Shown one piece after another: positions 1 through 5,774 of a stretch of 7,905 nt of DNA. A model generated the notes under the pieces. The model ran no database searches, was not told the origin of the DNA, and saw nothing but the letters and a program-made list of their open reading frames with translations. Source of the stretch: CAZIHO01 sp964538875 (GTDB lineage: Bacteria; Pseudomonadota; Gammaproteobacteria; Chromatiales; Chromatiaceae); the NCBI GenBank assembly GCA_964538875.1, contig CAZIHO010000138.1, positions 1 through 7,905 on the forward strand, in the 5' to 3' direction. The position numbers were made by a program, and so were the translations under genes. Within the stretch, counting starts at the first letter, position 1. Each line of letters opens with the position of its first letter.

Positions 1-1
1 C

Positions 2-85
2 ATGGCGGCTCCGGCTCCCGCCGCTGCCCCGGCGCCCATGCCCATGGCGGCTCCAGCTCCCGCTGCGGCCCCGGCGCCCCAAGCC
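2..85 (+). repeat. Imperfect 42-bp tandem repeat coding for MAAPAPAAAPAP units
   Basis: Two adjacent 42-bp units (2-43 and 44-85) can be read directly. Their first 36 bases differ at three positions, all synonymous, and the last six bases differ (ATGCCC against CAAGCC). The array may continue to the left of the window. The synonymous differences indicate that the protein repeat has been kept under selection or is an old duplication. Confidence 0.7.
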
Positions 86-334
86 GCGCCTGCGGCTGCG
101 CCTGGCGCTAGCAGCCAAGAGTCCCCAGCGGACCACCGGGCCCGGGTCATGGCCGAATATGAGGCCATGCGGCGCGCGGCAGACGAAGAGCGGCGGCGGA
201 TGTGGGAACAAATGCGGGGGAGCCAGAACCCGGGAGCCCAATATCCAAATGCCCAGTACCCCAACCAAGGACCGGGCTGGGGCAATCCCTACCAGGCCCA
301 GCCAGTACCCGGCGGTCCGGGGGCCAACCGATAG
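2..334 (+). CDS. Ala/Pro-rich low-complexity protein, C-terminal part (5' end outside window)
   Basis: I do not recognise this protein and give it no function. The frame is open from the left edge to a TAG at 332-334, so the true start is probably outside the window, although an ATG does occur at position 2. The visible 110 residues fall into three parts. The first is an Ala/Pro segment (about residues 1-35) containing two copies of MAAPAPAAAPAP. The second is a highly charged, probably helical stretch (about 44-73) rich in Arg, Glu and Met. The third is a Gln/Asn/Pro/Gly/Tyr-rich tail with repeated QYPN units. This make-up suits a flexible linker or envelope-associated tail rather than an enzyme domain, but that is inference. 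An intrinsic terminator follows about 50 nt after the stop, which supports this being a real transcription-unit end. The neighbouring gene converges on it from the other strand. Confidence 0.6.
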   Translation: MAAPAPAAAPAPMPMAAPAPAAAPAPQAAPAAAPGASSQESPADHRARVMAEYEAMRRAADEERRRMWEQMRGSQNPGAQYPNAQYPNQGPGWGNPYQAQPVPGGPGANR

Positions 335-385
335 ACTCGGTTCCCTAGGGGGTGGCGCGCAATCGTCCGCCCCCACCGCCCTCCA

Positions 386-421
386 GGCCGGGATGAGTCC
401 TTCATGCCCGGCCTTATTTTT
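386..421 (+). terminator. Rho-independent terminator after the Ala/Pro-rich gene
   Basis: GGCCGGG (386-392) pairs with CCCGGCC (407-413). The stem continues with ATGA (393-396) against TCAT (402-405) across a single bulged G at 406, around a 5-nt loop. The hairpin is followed at once by TTATTTTT (414-421). The T-run lies on the + strand side only, so it is a terminator for the rightward gene ending at 334. For the leftward gene ending at 471 the same hairpin has no T-run after it and would at best be a weak stop. Confidence 0.85.
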
Positions 422-470
422 GCGCAATAGATAATTGTTGCATTCCTAGATAAGCGCCCGAGTCATAGGG

Positions 471-2285
471 CTACAGGCCGTGAGCCTGCAACCACTCTTC
501 CAGCGCTAGGATGCCCCACAGGGGCCGCGCCCACCGGGGTGAATCCCCCCGCGACCGCTGATCCAATAGCCGTTGCGGCACTTCGGGCTTGAGAATGCCC
601 CGGCGCCCAAAGCGCTCTAGGCGGCGGCGGGCCTGCTGGCTCAGGTCACCAGGCTCCCGCAACCAGGGGGCAACGGGTCCGTCCGGTTCCGGCCCATTGG
701 CCGCCAGGATTTCTTGGGGCAGCAGGTCCGCCAGGGCGCGTTTGAGGAACTGGCGGGGACGCCCGCCCAGACGTTGGCTTCCCACTGGCAGGCGGGTGGC
801 GAATTCCACCAGCGCCTCGTCCAGCCAGGGAAAGCGGAATTCGACACCGGCCATTTCCCCCATCCGGGCCAGCAGGCGTAGTTCCTGGTCCGCCAAGCGG
901 AGTTGCAACTCCAGATGGAGCACACGCTGGACCGGCAGAGCGCCGTCCGCCCGGGCGTCGATGTCCCTAAGCAGCGCCCAGGGCTGGTCCGGTTCCAGTT
1001 GGGCGAGAAACTCCGGGGTAAACAGTTCCCCAGGCGTGGCGCGGCCGAACCAGGGCTCCGGCGCCAGGCGCTCCGCCAAGGGACGGCACCCGTCCAGGAT
1101 CAGACCGGCCCAGGTGCCCACTAAGGGCAGACGGCTGCTTCCCGGCAACCGAGCCAGGAATTCCAGCGGGTGCCGCGCTCCACTGGGCAGACGCTCCCAA
1201 GCTTCCGCCCAGGTTTGCCCTGGGTACCGCCCGGCTCCGGGGAACAAGGTATCTCCACCCGTTCCGGCCAGCAGCACCCGCACCCCTTCGTGACGGGCCA
1301 GGTGAGCGGCGTACAGGATGGTCACCGCGTCGAACCGGCCCATGGGCTCATCAAAGCCGCTGGCCGAACGGCGCAGGGCCTTGAAGGCGTCTTCCGAAGT
1401 CACGTAATAACGCCGGGCGTCGCAACCGAACTGGTGTTCGGCCAAATCCACCAGGGGCAATTGGTCCCGTCCCGGCGCCTCGAAGCCGATGGAAAAGGTG
1501 GCGGCCGGTTGCTCGTCCAACTGACCCAGATAGCCCGCCAGCGCCGCACCCGCTACACCCCCCCGCAACAGGGCGCCGGCCCGGCCGCCGGGAAGGTCGG
1601 CGCAGGCATGGGCCACGCAATGGCTCAAGGTGTCTCGAAATTCCTCTTCCAGCAGATCCAGCTCCTCGTCCCGTTCCTGGAAATCCGCCTGCCAATAATG
1701 GCCACTGGTTACCCGGCCCTGGTCCCAACGCACCCATTGACCGGGCATCAACTTGCGCTGGCCACGAAACACGCCGAGGGGGCTAGGAATGCAATGCAAA
1801 TGGAAATAGGCATACAGGGCCTGGGGATCCAACTCCCGGAAGCCATCCGGGTGCGCCGCCAGTGCGTCCGCCCGGGACGCGAACACCCAACTGGAGCCGA
1901 ATACCCCAAAACAGAGGGATTCAATACCGAACCGGTCCACGGCCAGCAAGCCCCGCCCGGCGGTGGGCTCCAGGATTGCCAGCGCGAACGAGCCGTGCAA
2001 GGCGGCGGGCAGCCGCTCCGGACGCCCCCGGTACAGGTCCAGGATCGACATCGGCAGGGTCGCAGGATCCGGATACCCCTCCAGGATCGGGTGGCCGGCC
2101 AGGGCCAGCAACAAGCCCTGCTCCCGGTGTAGGCTAACCCGCACGCCCACCCCTGCCAGGACGCCGCCATCCGCCACTTCCAGCAAGGGCGACTCAGTTC
2201 GAAACGGCCGCGCCATGGCCAGGACCCGCGCCTGAGTCAGATCGCTGCCCACTGGCTCCCCCAGCCACCCGAAGATTCCGCGCAT
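471..2285 (-). CDS. Asparagine synthetase B-like protein with substituted active sites (probable pseudoenzyme)
   Basis: This 604-residue protein has the two-domain layout of glutamine-hydrolysing asparagine synthetase: an N-terminal class II amidotransferase domain (about 1-200) and a C-terminal ATP-pyrophosphatase synthetase domain (about 205-604). Family landmarks include MRGIFG at the N-terminus, LLAVDRFGIESL (113-124), IPSPLGVFRGQRKLMPG (166-182), FDEP (311-314), GTGGD (341-345) and ARMGEMAGVEFRFPWLD (473-489). Several catalytic positions are changed. The nucleophile Cys2 is Arg (CGC). The SGGxDS loop is RGGVAG (241-246). The expected G-E-G-x-D motif has lost its Glu, and the usual RPKxGF-type segment reads AANGPEPDG (528-536), without the Lys. 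Normal asparagine synthesis from glutamine is therefore unlikely. Related families that lost the Cys include beta-lactam synthetases and lasso-peptide cyclases, but those keep the ATP loop. I prefer the ATG at 2285 over an upstream in-frame GTG at 2303, because GGAGG (2290-2294) precedes it and family members begin at this Met. It is divergent from fliL. Confidence 0.85.
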   Translation of the reverse strand: MRGIFGWLGEPVGSDLTQARVLAMARPFRTESPLLEVADGGVLAGVGVRVSLHREQGLLLALAGHPILEGYPDPATLPMSILDLYRGRPERLPAALHGSFALAILEPTAGRGLLAVDRFGIESLCFGVFGSSWVFASRADALAAHPDGFRELDPQALYAYFHLHCIPSPLGVFRGQRKLMPGQWVRWDQGRVTSGHYWQADFQERDEELDLLEEEFRDTLSHCVAHACADLPGGRAGALLRGGVAGAALAGYLGQLDEQPAATFSIGFEAPGRDQLPLVDLAEHQFGCDARRYYVTSEDAFKALRRSASGFDEPMGRFDAVTILYAAHLARHEGVRVLLAGTGGDTLFPGAGRYPGQTWAEAWERLPSGARHPLEFLARLPGSSRLPLVGTWAGLILDGCRPLAERLAPEPWFGRATPGELFTPEFLAQLEPDQPWALLRDIDARADGALPVQRVLHLELQLRLADQELRLLARMGEMAGVEFRFPWLDEALVEFATRLPVGSQRLGGRPRQFLKRALADLLPQEILAANGPEPDGPVAPWLREPGDLSQQARRRLERFGRRGILKPEVPQRLLDQRSRGDSPRWARPLWGILALEEWLQAHGL

Positions 2286-2289
2286 CCCC

Positions 2290-2294
2290 CCTCC
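2290..2294 (-). promoter_or_regulatory. Ribosome binding site deciding the start of the synthetase-like gene
   Basis: GGAGG on the - strand sits 4 nt before the ATG at 2285. It lies inside the extra six codons that a GTG start at 2303 would add, so it supports the shorter protein beginning MRGIFG. The spacing is a little short, but the sequence continues as a G-run that allows other registers. Confidence 0.6.
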
Positions 2295-2321
2295 ATCGGC
2301 CACCCGGCCGGCGTTTCTGGC

Positions 2322-2350
2322 AGGCTACTGGCGCCGCCAAGGACTGTCAA
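2322..2350 (-). promoter_or_regulatory. Sigma-70-like promoter for the synthetase-like gene
   Basis: On the - strand a perfect -35 TTGACA (2350-2345) is followed after 17 nt by TAGCCT (2327-2322), a weak -10 that keeps the first T, the A and the last T of TATAAT. The start of transcription would fall near 2315, about 30 nt before the ATG. The perfect -35 with ideal spacing makes this the best candidate, while the poor -10 suggests modest or activated expression. Confidence 0.5.
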
Positions 2351-2363
2351 GCAAGCACTTTCA

Positions 2364-2380
2364 ATCCTATTGGCTAGGAT
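2364..2380. repeat. Inverted repeat upstream of the synthetase-like promoter
   Basis: ATCCTA (2364-2369) and TAGGAT (2375-2380) are perfect reverse complements around TTGGC. The 17-bp element lies 14 bp upstream of the -35 box of the - strand promoter, a fitting place for an activator site. No regulator family is recognised from the sequence. Confidence 0.4.
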
Positions 2381-2402
2381 CAACCGGCGACGCCCGTCGC
2401 TC

Positions 2403-2450
2403 CCTTGACGGACACCACCGGTTCCAGGGACACCGCCCGTCAAGGAACCG
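2403..2450. repeat. Two interleaved inverted repeats (A-B-A'-B')
   Basis: CCTTGACGG (2403-2411) pairs with CCGTCAAGG (2437-2445), and CGGTTCC (2419-2425) pairs with GGAACCG (2444-2450). The right arms overlap by two bases, so in RNA the pairs are either alternative hairpins or a pseudoknot-like fold. In DNA they could be paired protein sites. The element is in the middle of the divergent region, about 130 bp upstream of the sigma-54 promoter. Function unknown. Confidence 0.45.
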
Positions 2451-2510
2451 CCACGGCGCTGAGGCGGGTGGACGCCAATCCCAGTCCAATTCCAGCGGCC
2501 GGGGCCATCC

Positions 2511-2527
2511 GGGCGGTATTTCCGCCC
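2511..2527. repeat. 17-bp palindrome upstream of the sigma-54 promoter, possible enhancer site
   Basis: GGGCGG (2511-2516) and CCGCCC (2522-2527) form a perfect inverted repeat around TATTT. Its centre is about 85 bp upstream of the predicted fliL transcription start, a usual distance for a sigma-54 activator (enhancer-binding protein). Which activator, if any, binds it cannot be read from the sequence. Confidence 0.4.
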
Positions 2528-2560
2528 ATTTGCCCAAATCCAGCCGCTGCCAGGGGGGGC

Positions 2561-2573
2561 TTGGCCCGGCCAA
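2561..2573. repeat. 13-bp palindrome abutting the -24 element
   Basis: TTGGCC (2561-2566), one C, and GGCCAA (2568-2573) form a perfect odd palindrome ending 4 bp before the first base of the sigma-54 promoter. A protein bound here would touch or block the holoenzyme, so it is a possible operator. Chance is also plausible in GC-rich DNA. Confidence 0.35.
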
Positions 2574-2577
2574 CCTA

Positions 2578-2593
2578 TGGCGCGGGAATTGCA
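2578..2593 (+). promoter_or_regulatory. Sigma-54 (RpoN) promoter of the fliL operon
   Basis: TGGCGCGGGAATTGCA matches the sigma-54 consensus TGGCACG-N4-TTGCW with a single difference (A to G at the fifth base). The invariant GG (2579-2580) and GC (2591-2592) are exactly 10 nt apart. Transcription would begin near 2604, giving a leader of about 25 nt before the fliL ATG at 2629. Control by RpoN and a flagellar enhancer-binding protein is the normal arrangement for this operon in Pseudomonas and Vibrio type bacteria. Confidence 0.85.
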
Positions 2594-2628
2594 GTAAACA
2601 GACAAACTCTCTGGAGCCCCAATGCACC

Positions 2629-3165
2629 ATGTCCGCCAAGAAAGAACCACCCCAGGGCGACGCCACACCGCCGGCGTCCGGCTCCAAGAAAAAGCTCATC
2701 ATCATCAGTGCCGCCGCCCTGGTGCTATTGGCCGCCATCGGCGGCGGTGTCTGGTATTTCTTTCTCCGTGCCGCGCCGGCCGGCGCAGACGGCCATGGGG
2801 ATGCCAAGGCGGCGGCCCATAAAGAGGAAGCGGCCCACGCCGACGAGCATGCCCACGTCAGTTATTTGGCGCTAGAACCCATGTTCATCGCCAATCTCCA
2901 GGGCAAGCCCAGCATGCTCCAGGTGGGCCTACGGCTGCGGATCAAGGCGACCGGGCTAGAAGATTTGCTCAAGCATCATGACCCCATGGTGCGCCATACG
3001 GTGTTGAGCCTGCTGGCGGCCCAGGATGGTCAGTCCCTCAAGAACCGGGATGCCAAGGAAAAGCTGCGCGCCGACATCAAGGCGGAACTCAATAAGCTGA
3101 TTAAAAAGGTCGATGGCAAGGGCGAAATCGACGAGGTGTTTTTCTCCAGTTTTGCCATGCAATGA
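2629..3165 (+). CDS. fliL: Flagellar basal body-associated protein FliL
   Basis: FliL is a single-pass inner-membrane protein that surrounds or supports the stator units of the motor and affects torque and swimming under load. The 178 residues show the family pattern: a short Lys-rich cytoplasmic N-terminus, one membrane segment (about 23-46), a His/Ala/Glu-rich linker (about 50-78), and a periplasmic domain ending with the typical IDEVFFSSFAMQ. An in-frame ATG at 2530 would add 33 residues unlike FliL and lies upstream of the predicted transcription start near 2604, so the ATG at 2629 is chosen. Its Shine-Dalgarno candidate GGAG (2613-2616) is 12 nt away, which is rather far. It is the first gene of the operon, directly behind the sigma-54 promoter. 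Confidence 0.93.
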   Translation: MSAKKEPPQGDATPPASGSKKKLIIISAAALVLLAAIGGGVWYFFLRAAPAGADGHGDAKAAAHKEEAAHADEHAHVSYLALEPMFIANLQGKPSMLQVGLRLRIKATGLEDLLKHHDPMVRHTVLSLLAAQDGQSLKNRDAKEKLRADIKAELNKLIKKVDGKGEIDEVFFSSFAMQ

Positions 3166-3179
3166 GTAACCCAACGTGA
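3162..3179 (+). other. Possible five-codon relay ORF between fliL and fliM
   Basis: An ATG at 3162 overlaps the fliL stop (ATGA, 3162-3165) and opens a frame coding MSNPT. This frame ends at a TGA (3177-3179) that itself overlaps the GTG start of fliM (GTGA, 3176-3179). Ribosomes ending fliL could re-start here, stop at the fliM start and begin again. The overlaps are visible; the coupling role is inference and chance is possible. Confidence 0.25.
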
Positions 3180-4210
3180 GCGGCAACGACCTATTATCCC
3201 AAGAGGAGATCGACGCCCTTCTGCATGGGGTTGACAACGGCGACGTGGGCTCAGGGGGCGATGACCAACATGGCTCCGGTTTGCGTTCTTATGACTTCGC
3301 CAGCCAGGACCGCATCGTCCGCGGCCGCCTGCCGACCCTGGAGATGATTAACGAACGCTTTGCCCGCTACTTCCGCACCAGCCTGTTCAACATGCTGCGG
3401 CGCAGCGCCGACATCGCCGTGTCCGGCGTACAAATGCTCAAGTTTTCCGAGTTCGTGCACAGCCTATTCGTCCCCACCAGCCTCAATCTGGTGAAGGTCA
3501 ACCCCCTGCGGGGCAAGGGCCTGTGCGTTTTGGACCCCAAGCTGGTATTCAGCGTGGTGGACACCTTCTTTGGCGGCAGCGGCCGGTTCCACACCAAGAT
3601 CGAGGGGCGGGAATTCACCCCCACCGAAAACCGGGTCATCCGCATGTTGCTGAACGTGGCGTTCAAGGATTTGCACGAGGCCTGGAAGCCGGTCCTGCCA
3701 ATCCAGTTTGAATACGTGAGTTCCGAGGTGAATCCCCAGTTCGCCAATATCGTGTCGCCGTCCGAGGTGGTGGTGGTCACCTCCTTCCACCTGGACCTGG
3801 AGAACGGCGGCGGCGACATGTACATCACCCTGCCCTATTCCATGGTGGAACCGATCCGGGAATTGCTGGACGCGGGTGTGCAAAGCGACCGCGGCGAAAA
3901 GGACGAACGCTGGGAGGAGTCCCTGCGGGAAGAAATGATGAGTGCCAAAGTGGAGTTGGCCAGCACCCTGACCCAGTTCGACATGACCCTGCGCCAAATC
4001 GCCCACCTGAAGGTCGGGGACATCCTTCCCCTGGAAATACCGGAATTGGTGGAAGTCAAGGCAGAGGACATGCCGGTGTTCCGGGGCCAACTGGGGGTAT
4101 CGGACGGCAGCTACGCGGTGAAGGTCACGGAGTGGATCGAGCATCGCAAGCGCAAGCCCCTACACGAATTCCTCGCCGAAGCCGAACAAATCATGGCGGA
4201 TCGCCGCTAG
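3176..4210 (+). CDS. fliM: Flagellar motor switch protein FliM
   Basis: FliM forms the middle ring of the cytoplasmic C-ring. It binds phosphorylated CheY and, with FliG and FliN, switches the direction of rotation. The 344 residues contain all expected parts: the N-terminal CheY-P binding motif LSQEEIDALL (7-16), a Gly/Asp linker, the middle FliG-binding domain with its FFGGSGR signature (131-137), and a C-terminal SpoA-like domain (about 255-335) that pairs with FliN. The start is a GTG at 3176, ten bases after the fliL stop. No in-frame ATG fits, and the Shine-Dalgarno is weak (only GAG near 3164-3166), so translation probably depends on coupling to fliL. Length is close to the usual 320-340. 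Confidence 0.97.
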   Translation: MSGNDLLSQEEIDALLHGVDNGDVGSGGDDQHGSGLRSYDFASQDRIVRGRLPTLEMINERFARYFRTSLFNMLRRSADIAVSGVQMLKFSEFVHSLFVPTSLNLVKVNPLRGKGLCVLDPKLVFSVVDTFFGGSGRFHTKIEGREFTPTENRVIRMLLNVAFKDLHEAWKPVLPIQFEYVSSEVNPQFANIVSPSEVVVVTSFHLDLENGGGDMYITLPYSMVEPIRELLDAGVQSDRGEKDERWEESLREEMMSAKVELASTLTQFDMTLRQIAHLKVGDILPLEIPELVEVKAEDMPVFRGQLGVSDGSYAVKVTEWIEHRKRKPLHEFLAEAEQIMADRR

Positions 4211-4246
4211 GCGGACCTTCGATCAATCCCACGGGAGTCCCAGTTC

Positions 4247-4639
4247 ATGGCCAATCCAATGGAAGACAACATGGAAGACGATTGGGCGGCAGCCCTGGCG
4301 GAACAATCCGGCATGGAGGATGCCCATGGTCCCGCGTCCCATCAATTGCCCGAATTGACGGCGGACGGCCGCCAGGTCGGCGAGGTGAATCTGGATGCCA
4401 TCCTGGACGTTCCCGTGACCATTTCCATGGAAATCGGCCGTACCCGCATCACCATCCGCAACCTGTTGCAGCTCAACCAGGGCTCGGTGGTGGAACTGGA
4501 CCGGCTGGCGGGCGAGCCCATGGACGTGCTGGTGAATGGCACCCTGATCGCTCAAGGAGAAGTGGTGGTGGTGAACGAGAAATTCGGCCTGCGCCTCACC
4601 GACATCATCAGCCCGGCGGACCGGGTGCGGAGACTCTGA
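4247..4639 (+). CDS. fliN: Flagellar motor switch protein FliN
   Basis: FliN makes the bottom of the C-ring. It helps with switching and, by binding FliH, docks export cargo at the flagellar type III apparatus. The 130-residue product has an acidic, poorly conserved N-terminus (1-45) and one SpoA domain (about 46-125), with the typical LDAILDVPVTISMEIGRT beginning and the VNEKFGLRLTDIISPADR end. The ATG at 4247 has a GGGAG (4233-4237) 9 nt upstream. A 36-nt spacer separates it from fliM. Its stop codon overlaps the fliO start by one base (TGATG). Confidence 0.97.
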   Translation: MANPMEDNMEDDWAAALAEQSGMEDAHGPASHQLPELTADGRQVGEVNLDAILDVPVTISMEIGRTRITIRNLLQLNQGSVVELDRLAGEPMDVLVNGTLIAQGEVVVVNEKFGLRLTDIISPADRVRRL

Positions 4640-5031
4640 TGAGGGTGCGCAGTTTGCTGTTCGTCTGGCTGGCCGGCCTGGTCCCGGCCTGGGCGGCGGC
4701 GGCGGACAAGCTGGCCGGCGAGGCGCTGCCCAAGCTGGGCCCGGAGGGACTCTTGACCACCGCCGGTGGCCTGGCCCTGGTGCTGGGTCTGATCCTGGGC
4801 GCTGGCTGGCTCCTCAAGCGGGTCGGCAACCTGCCCAGCAGCAGCCGGGGGCTGGTCAAGGTGTTGGGGGGCGTGTCCCTCGGCGCCCGGGAACGGGTGG
4901 TGGTGATCGAGATTGAGGATACCCGCCTAGTGCTGGGTGTCACCCCCGGCCAGGTGCATACCCTACATGTGCTGCCGGCCGCCAGCGAATTCGAGCGGTC
5001 CCTAGACGAGGCGGGAGGCCCCAAGCCATGA
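4639..5031 (+). CDS. fliO: Flagellar biosynthesis protein FliO
   Basis: FliO is a small membrane protein that helps assemble or stabilise FliP in the flagellar export gate. The 130 residues show a hydrophobic signal-like N-terminus (about 1-21, ending in an Ala-rich stretch), one clear membrane segment (about 39-59), and a cytoplasmic domain with the FliO-typical LVKVLGGVSLGARERVVVIEI core (residues 72-92). The frame is open far upstream because it runs antisense-free through fliN, but the ATG at 4639 overlaps the fliN stop, has GGAG (4629-4632) 6 nt ahead, and gives the usual length. It overlaps fliP by four bases. Confidence 0.92.
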   Translation: MRVRSLLFVWLAGLVPAWAAAADKLAGEALPKLGPEGLLTTAGGLALVLGLILGAGWLLKRVGNLPSSSRGLVKVLGGVSLGARERVVVIEIEDTRLVLGVTPGQVHTLHVLPAASEFERSLDEAGGPKP

Positions 5032-5774
5032 GGCGCTGGCTGGTCACCACCCTGTACCTATGGCCGCTGGCCGCCCAGGCGGCGCCGGGCGTGGATGCCA
5101 TGACCGTCACCCAGGCGGCTGGGGGCGGCCAGACCTATACCCTGTCCATCCAAATTCTGTTGTTCATGACGGCCCTCTCCCTGTTGCCGAGCGCCCTCAT
5201 GTTGATGACTTCCTTCACCCGCATCTTGATCGTGCTGGCCATTCTGCGCCAGGCCCTGGGAACCACCACCACCCCGTCCAATCAGATTCTGATCGCCCTG
5301 GCCCTGTTCCTGACCCTATTTATCATGGCGCCGGTGTTCAACGAGGTGCACCAGACCGCTCTGGAACCCTATCTAGCGGACAAGATTCCTGCCCAACAGG
5401 CGTTGGAACTGGGGGCAGTACCCATCCGGGAATTCATGATGGCCCAAACCCGGGAGGATGACCTGGCTCTGTTCGCCCGCCTGGCCAACCATGGGGAATT
5501 TCAGACGCCCCAGGACGTTCCCTTCTCGATCCTGCTGCCGGCCTTCGCCACTAGTGAACTCAAGACCGGCTTCCAAATCGGCTTTCTGCTGTTCATCCCG
5601 TTCCTGGTTATCGACATCGTGGTCGCCAGCGTGCTCATGTCCATGGGCATGATGATGCTATCGCCCATGATTATTTCCTTGCCGTTCAAGATCATGCTGT
5701 TCGTGTTGATCGACGGCTGGGCACTGGTGTTCGGCACCCTGGCGGAGAGCTTCACCCTCGGAGGCACCCCATGA
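5028..5774 (+). CDS. fliP: Flagellar type III export gate protein FliP
   Basis: FliP forms, with FliQ and FliR, the inner-membrane export gate through which rod, hook and filament subunits leave the cell. The 248-residue product starts with a cleavable signal peptide (about 1-19, ending AAQAAPG), which is characteristic of FliP. It then shows conserved stretches such as LMLMTSFTRILIVLAILRQA (57-76), followed by four membrane segments, with LLPAFATSELKTGFQIGFLL and MGMMMLSPMIISLPFKIMLF in the C-terminal half. The ATG overlaps the fliO stop (ATGA) and is preceded by GGGAGG (5013-5018) with 9-nt spacing. Length is as expected. Confidence 0.97.
   Translation: MRRWLVTTLYLWPLAAQAAPGVDAMTVTQAAGGGQTYTLSIQILLFMTALSLLPSALMLMTSFTRILIVLAILRQALGTTTTPSNQILIALALFLTLFIMAPVFNEVHQTALEPYLADKIPAQQALELGAVPIREFMMAQTREDDLALFARLANHGEFQTPQDVPFSILLPAFATSELKTGFQIGFLLFIPFLVIDIVVASVLMSMGMMMLSPMIISLPFKIMLFVLIDGWALVFGTLAESFTLGGTP

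Larger units (their letters stand above)
2304..2628. other. Divergent intergenic control region, no gene seen
   Basis: About 325 nt separate the synthetase-like gene from fliL. Open frames here are short and have no family resemblance. The region instead carries promoters for both directions and five inverted repeats: 2364-2380, 2403-2445, 2419-2450, 2511-2527 and 2561-2573. It also has a run of seven G at 2553-2559, just before the last palindrome. I see no RNA gene or riboswitch that I can name. Confidence 0.6.

Noticed and set aside
2..85. Tandem units as a possible CRISPR
   Set aside because: The units are directly adjacent without spacers and are in-frame coding repeats.
1170..2132. 320-codon open frame on the + strand opposite the synthetase-like gene
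   Set aside because: It is antisense to a gene with clear family homology along its whole length; its own product is low in family features and the opening follows from high GC at codon positions.
2289..2300. GCCGATGG on the - strand as a sigma-28 -10 element
   Set aside because: No sigma-28 -35 element lies 11 nt upstream and it is too close to the start codon.
2286..2303. GTG start at 2303 for the synthetase-like protein (adds MADGGG)
   Set aside because: The Shine-Dalgarno GGAGG lies inside this stretch and the family begins at the Met before the second-position residue.
2318..2333. Second GG-N10-GC element (TGGCAGGCTACTGGCG) on the + strand
   Set aside because: The -12 part reads TGGC rather than TTGC, the element overlaps the leftward promoter, and it is far from fliL.
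2405..2410. TTGACG as a -35 box in the interleaved repeat
   Set aside because: No acceptable -10 sequence follows at 16-18 nt on the + strand, nor on the - strand from the mirrored copy.
2530..2628. Longer fliL start at ATG 2530
   Set aside because: The extra 33 residues do not look like FliL, and the region contains the sigma-54 promoter, so it should not be in the mRNA.
3464..4144. 226-codon open frame on the - strand opposite fliM
   Set aside because: Antisense shadow of fliM, His- and Gln-rich with no recognisable domain.
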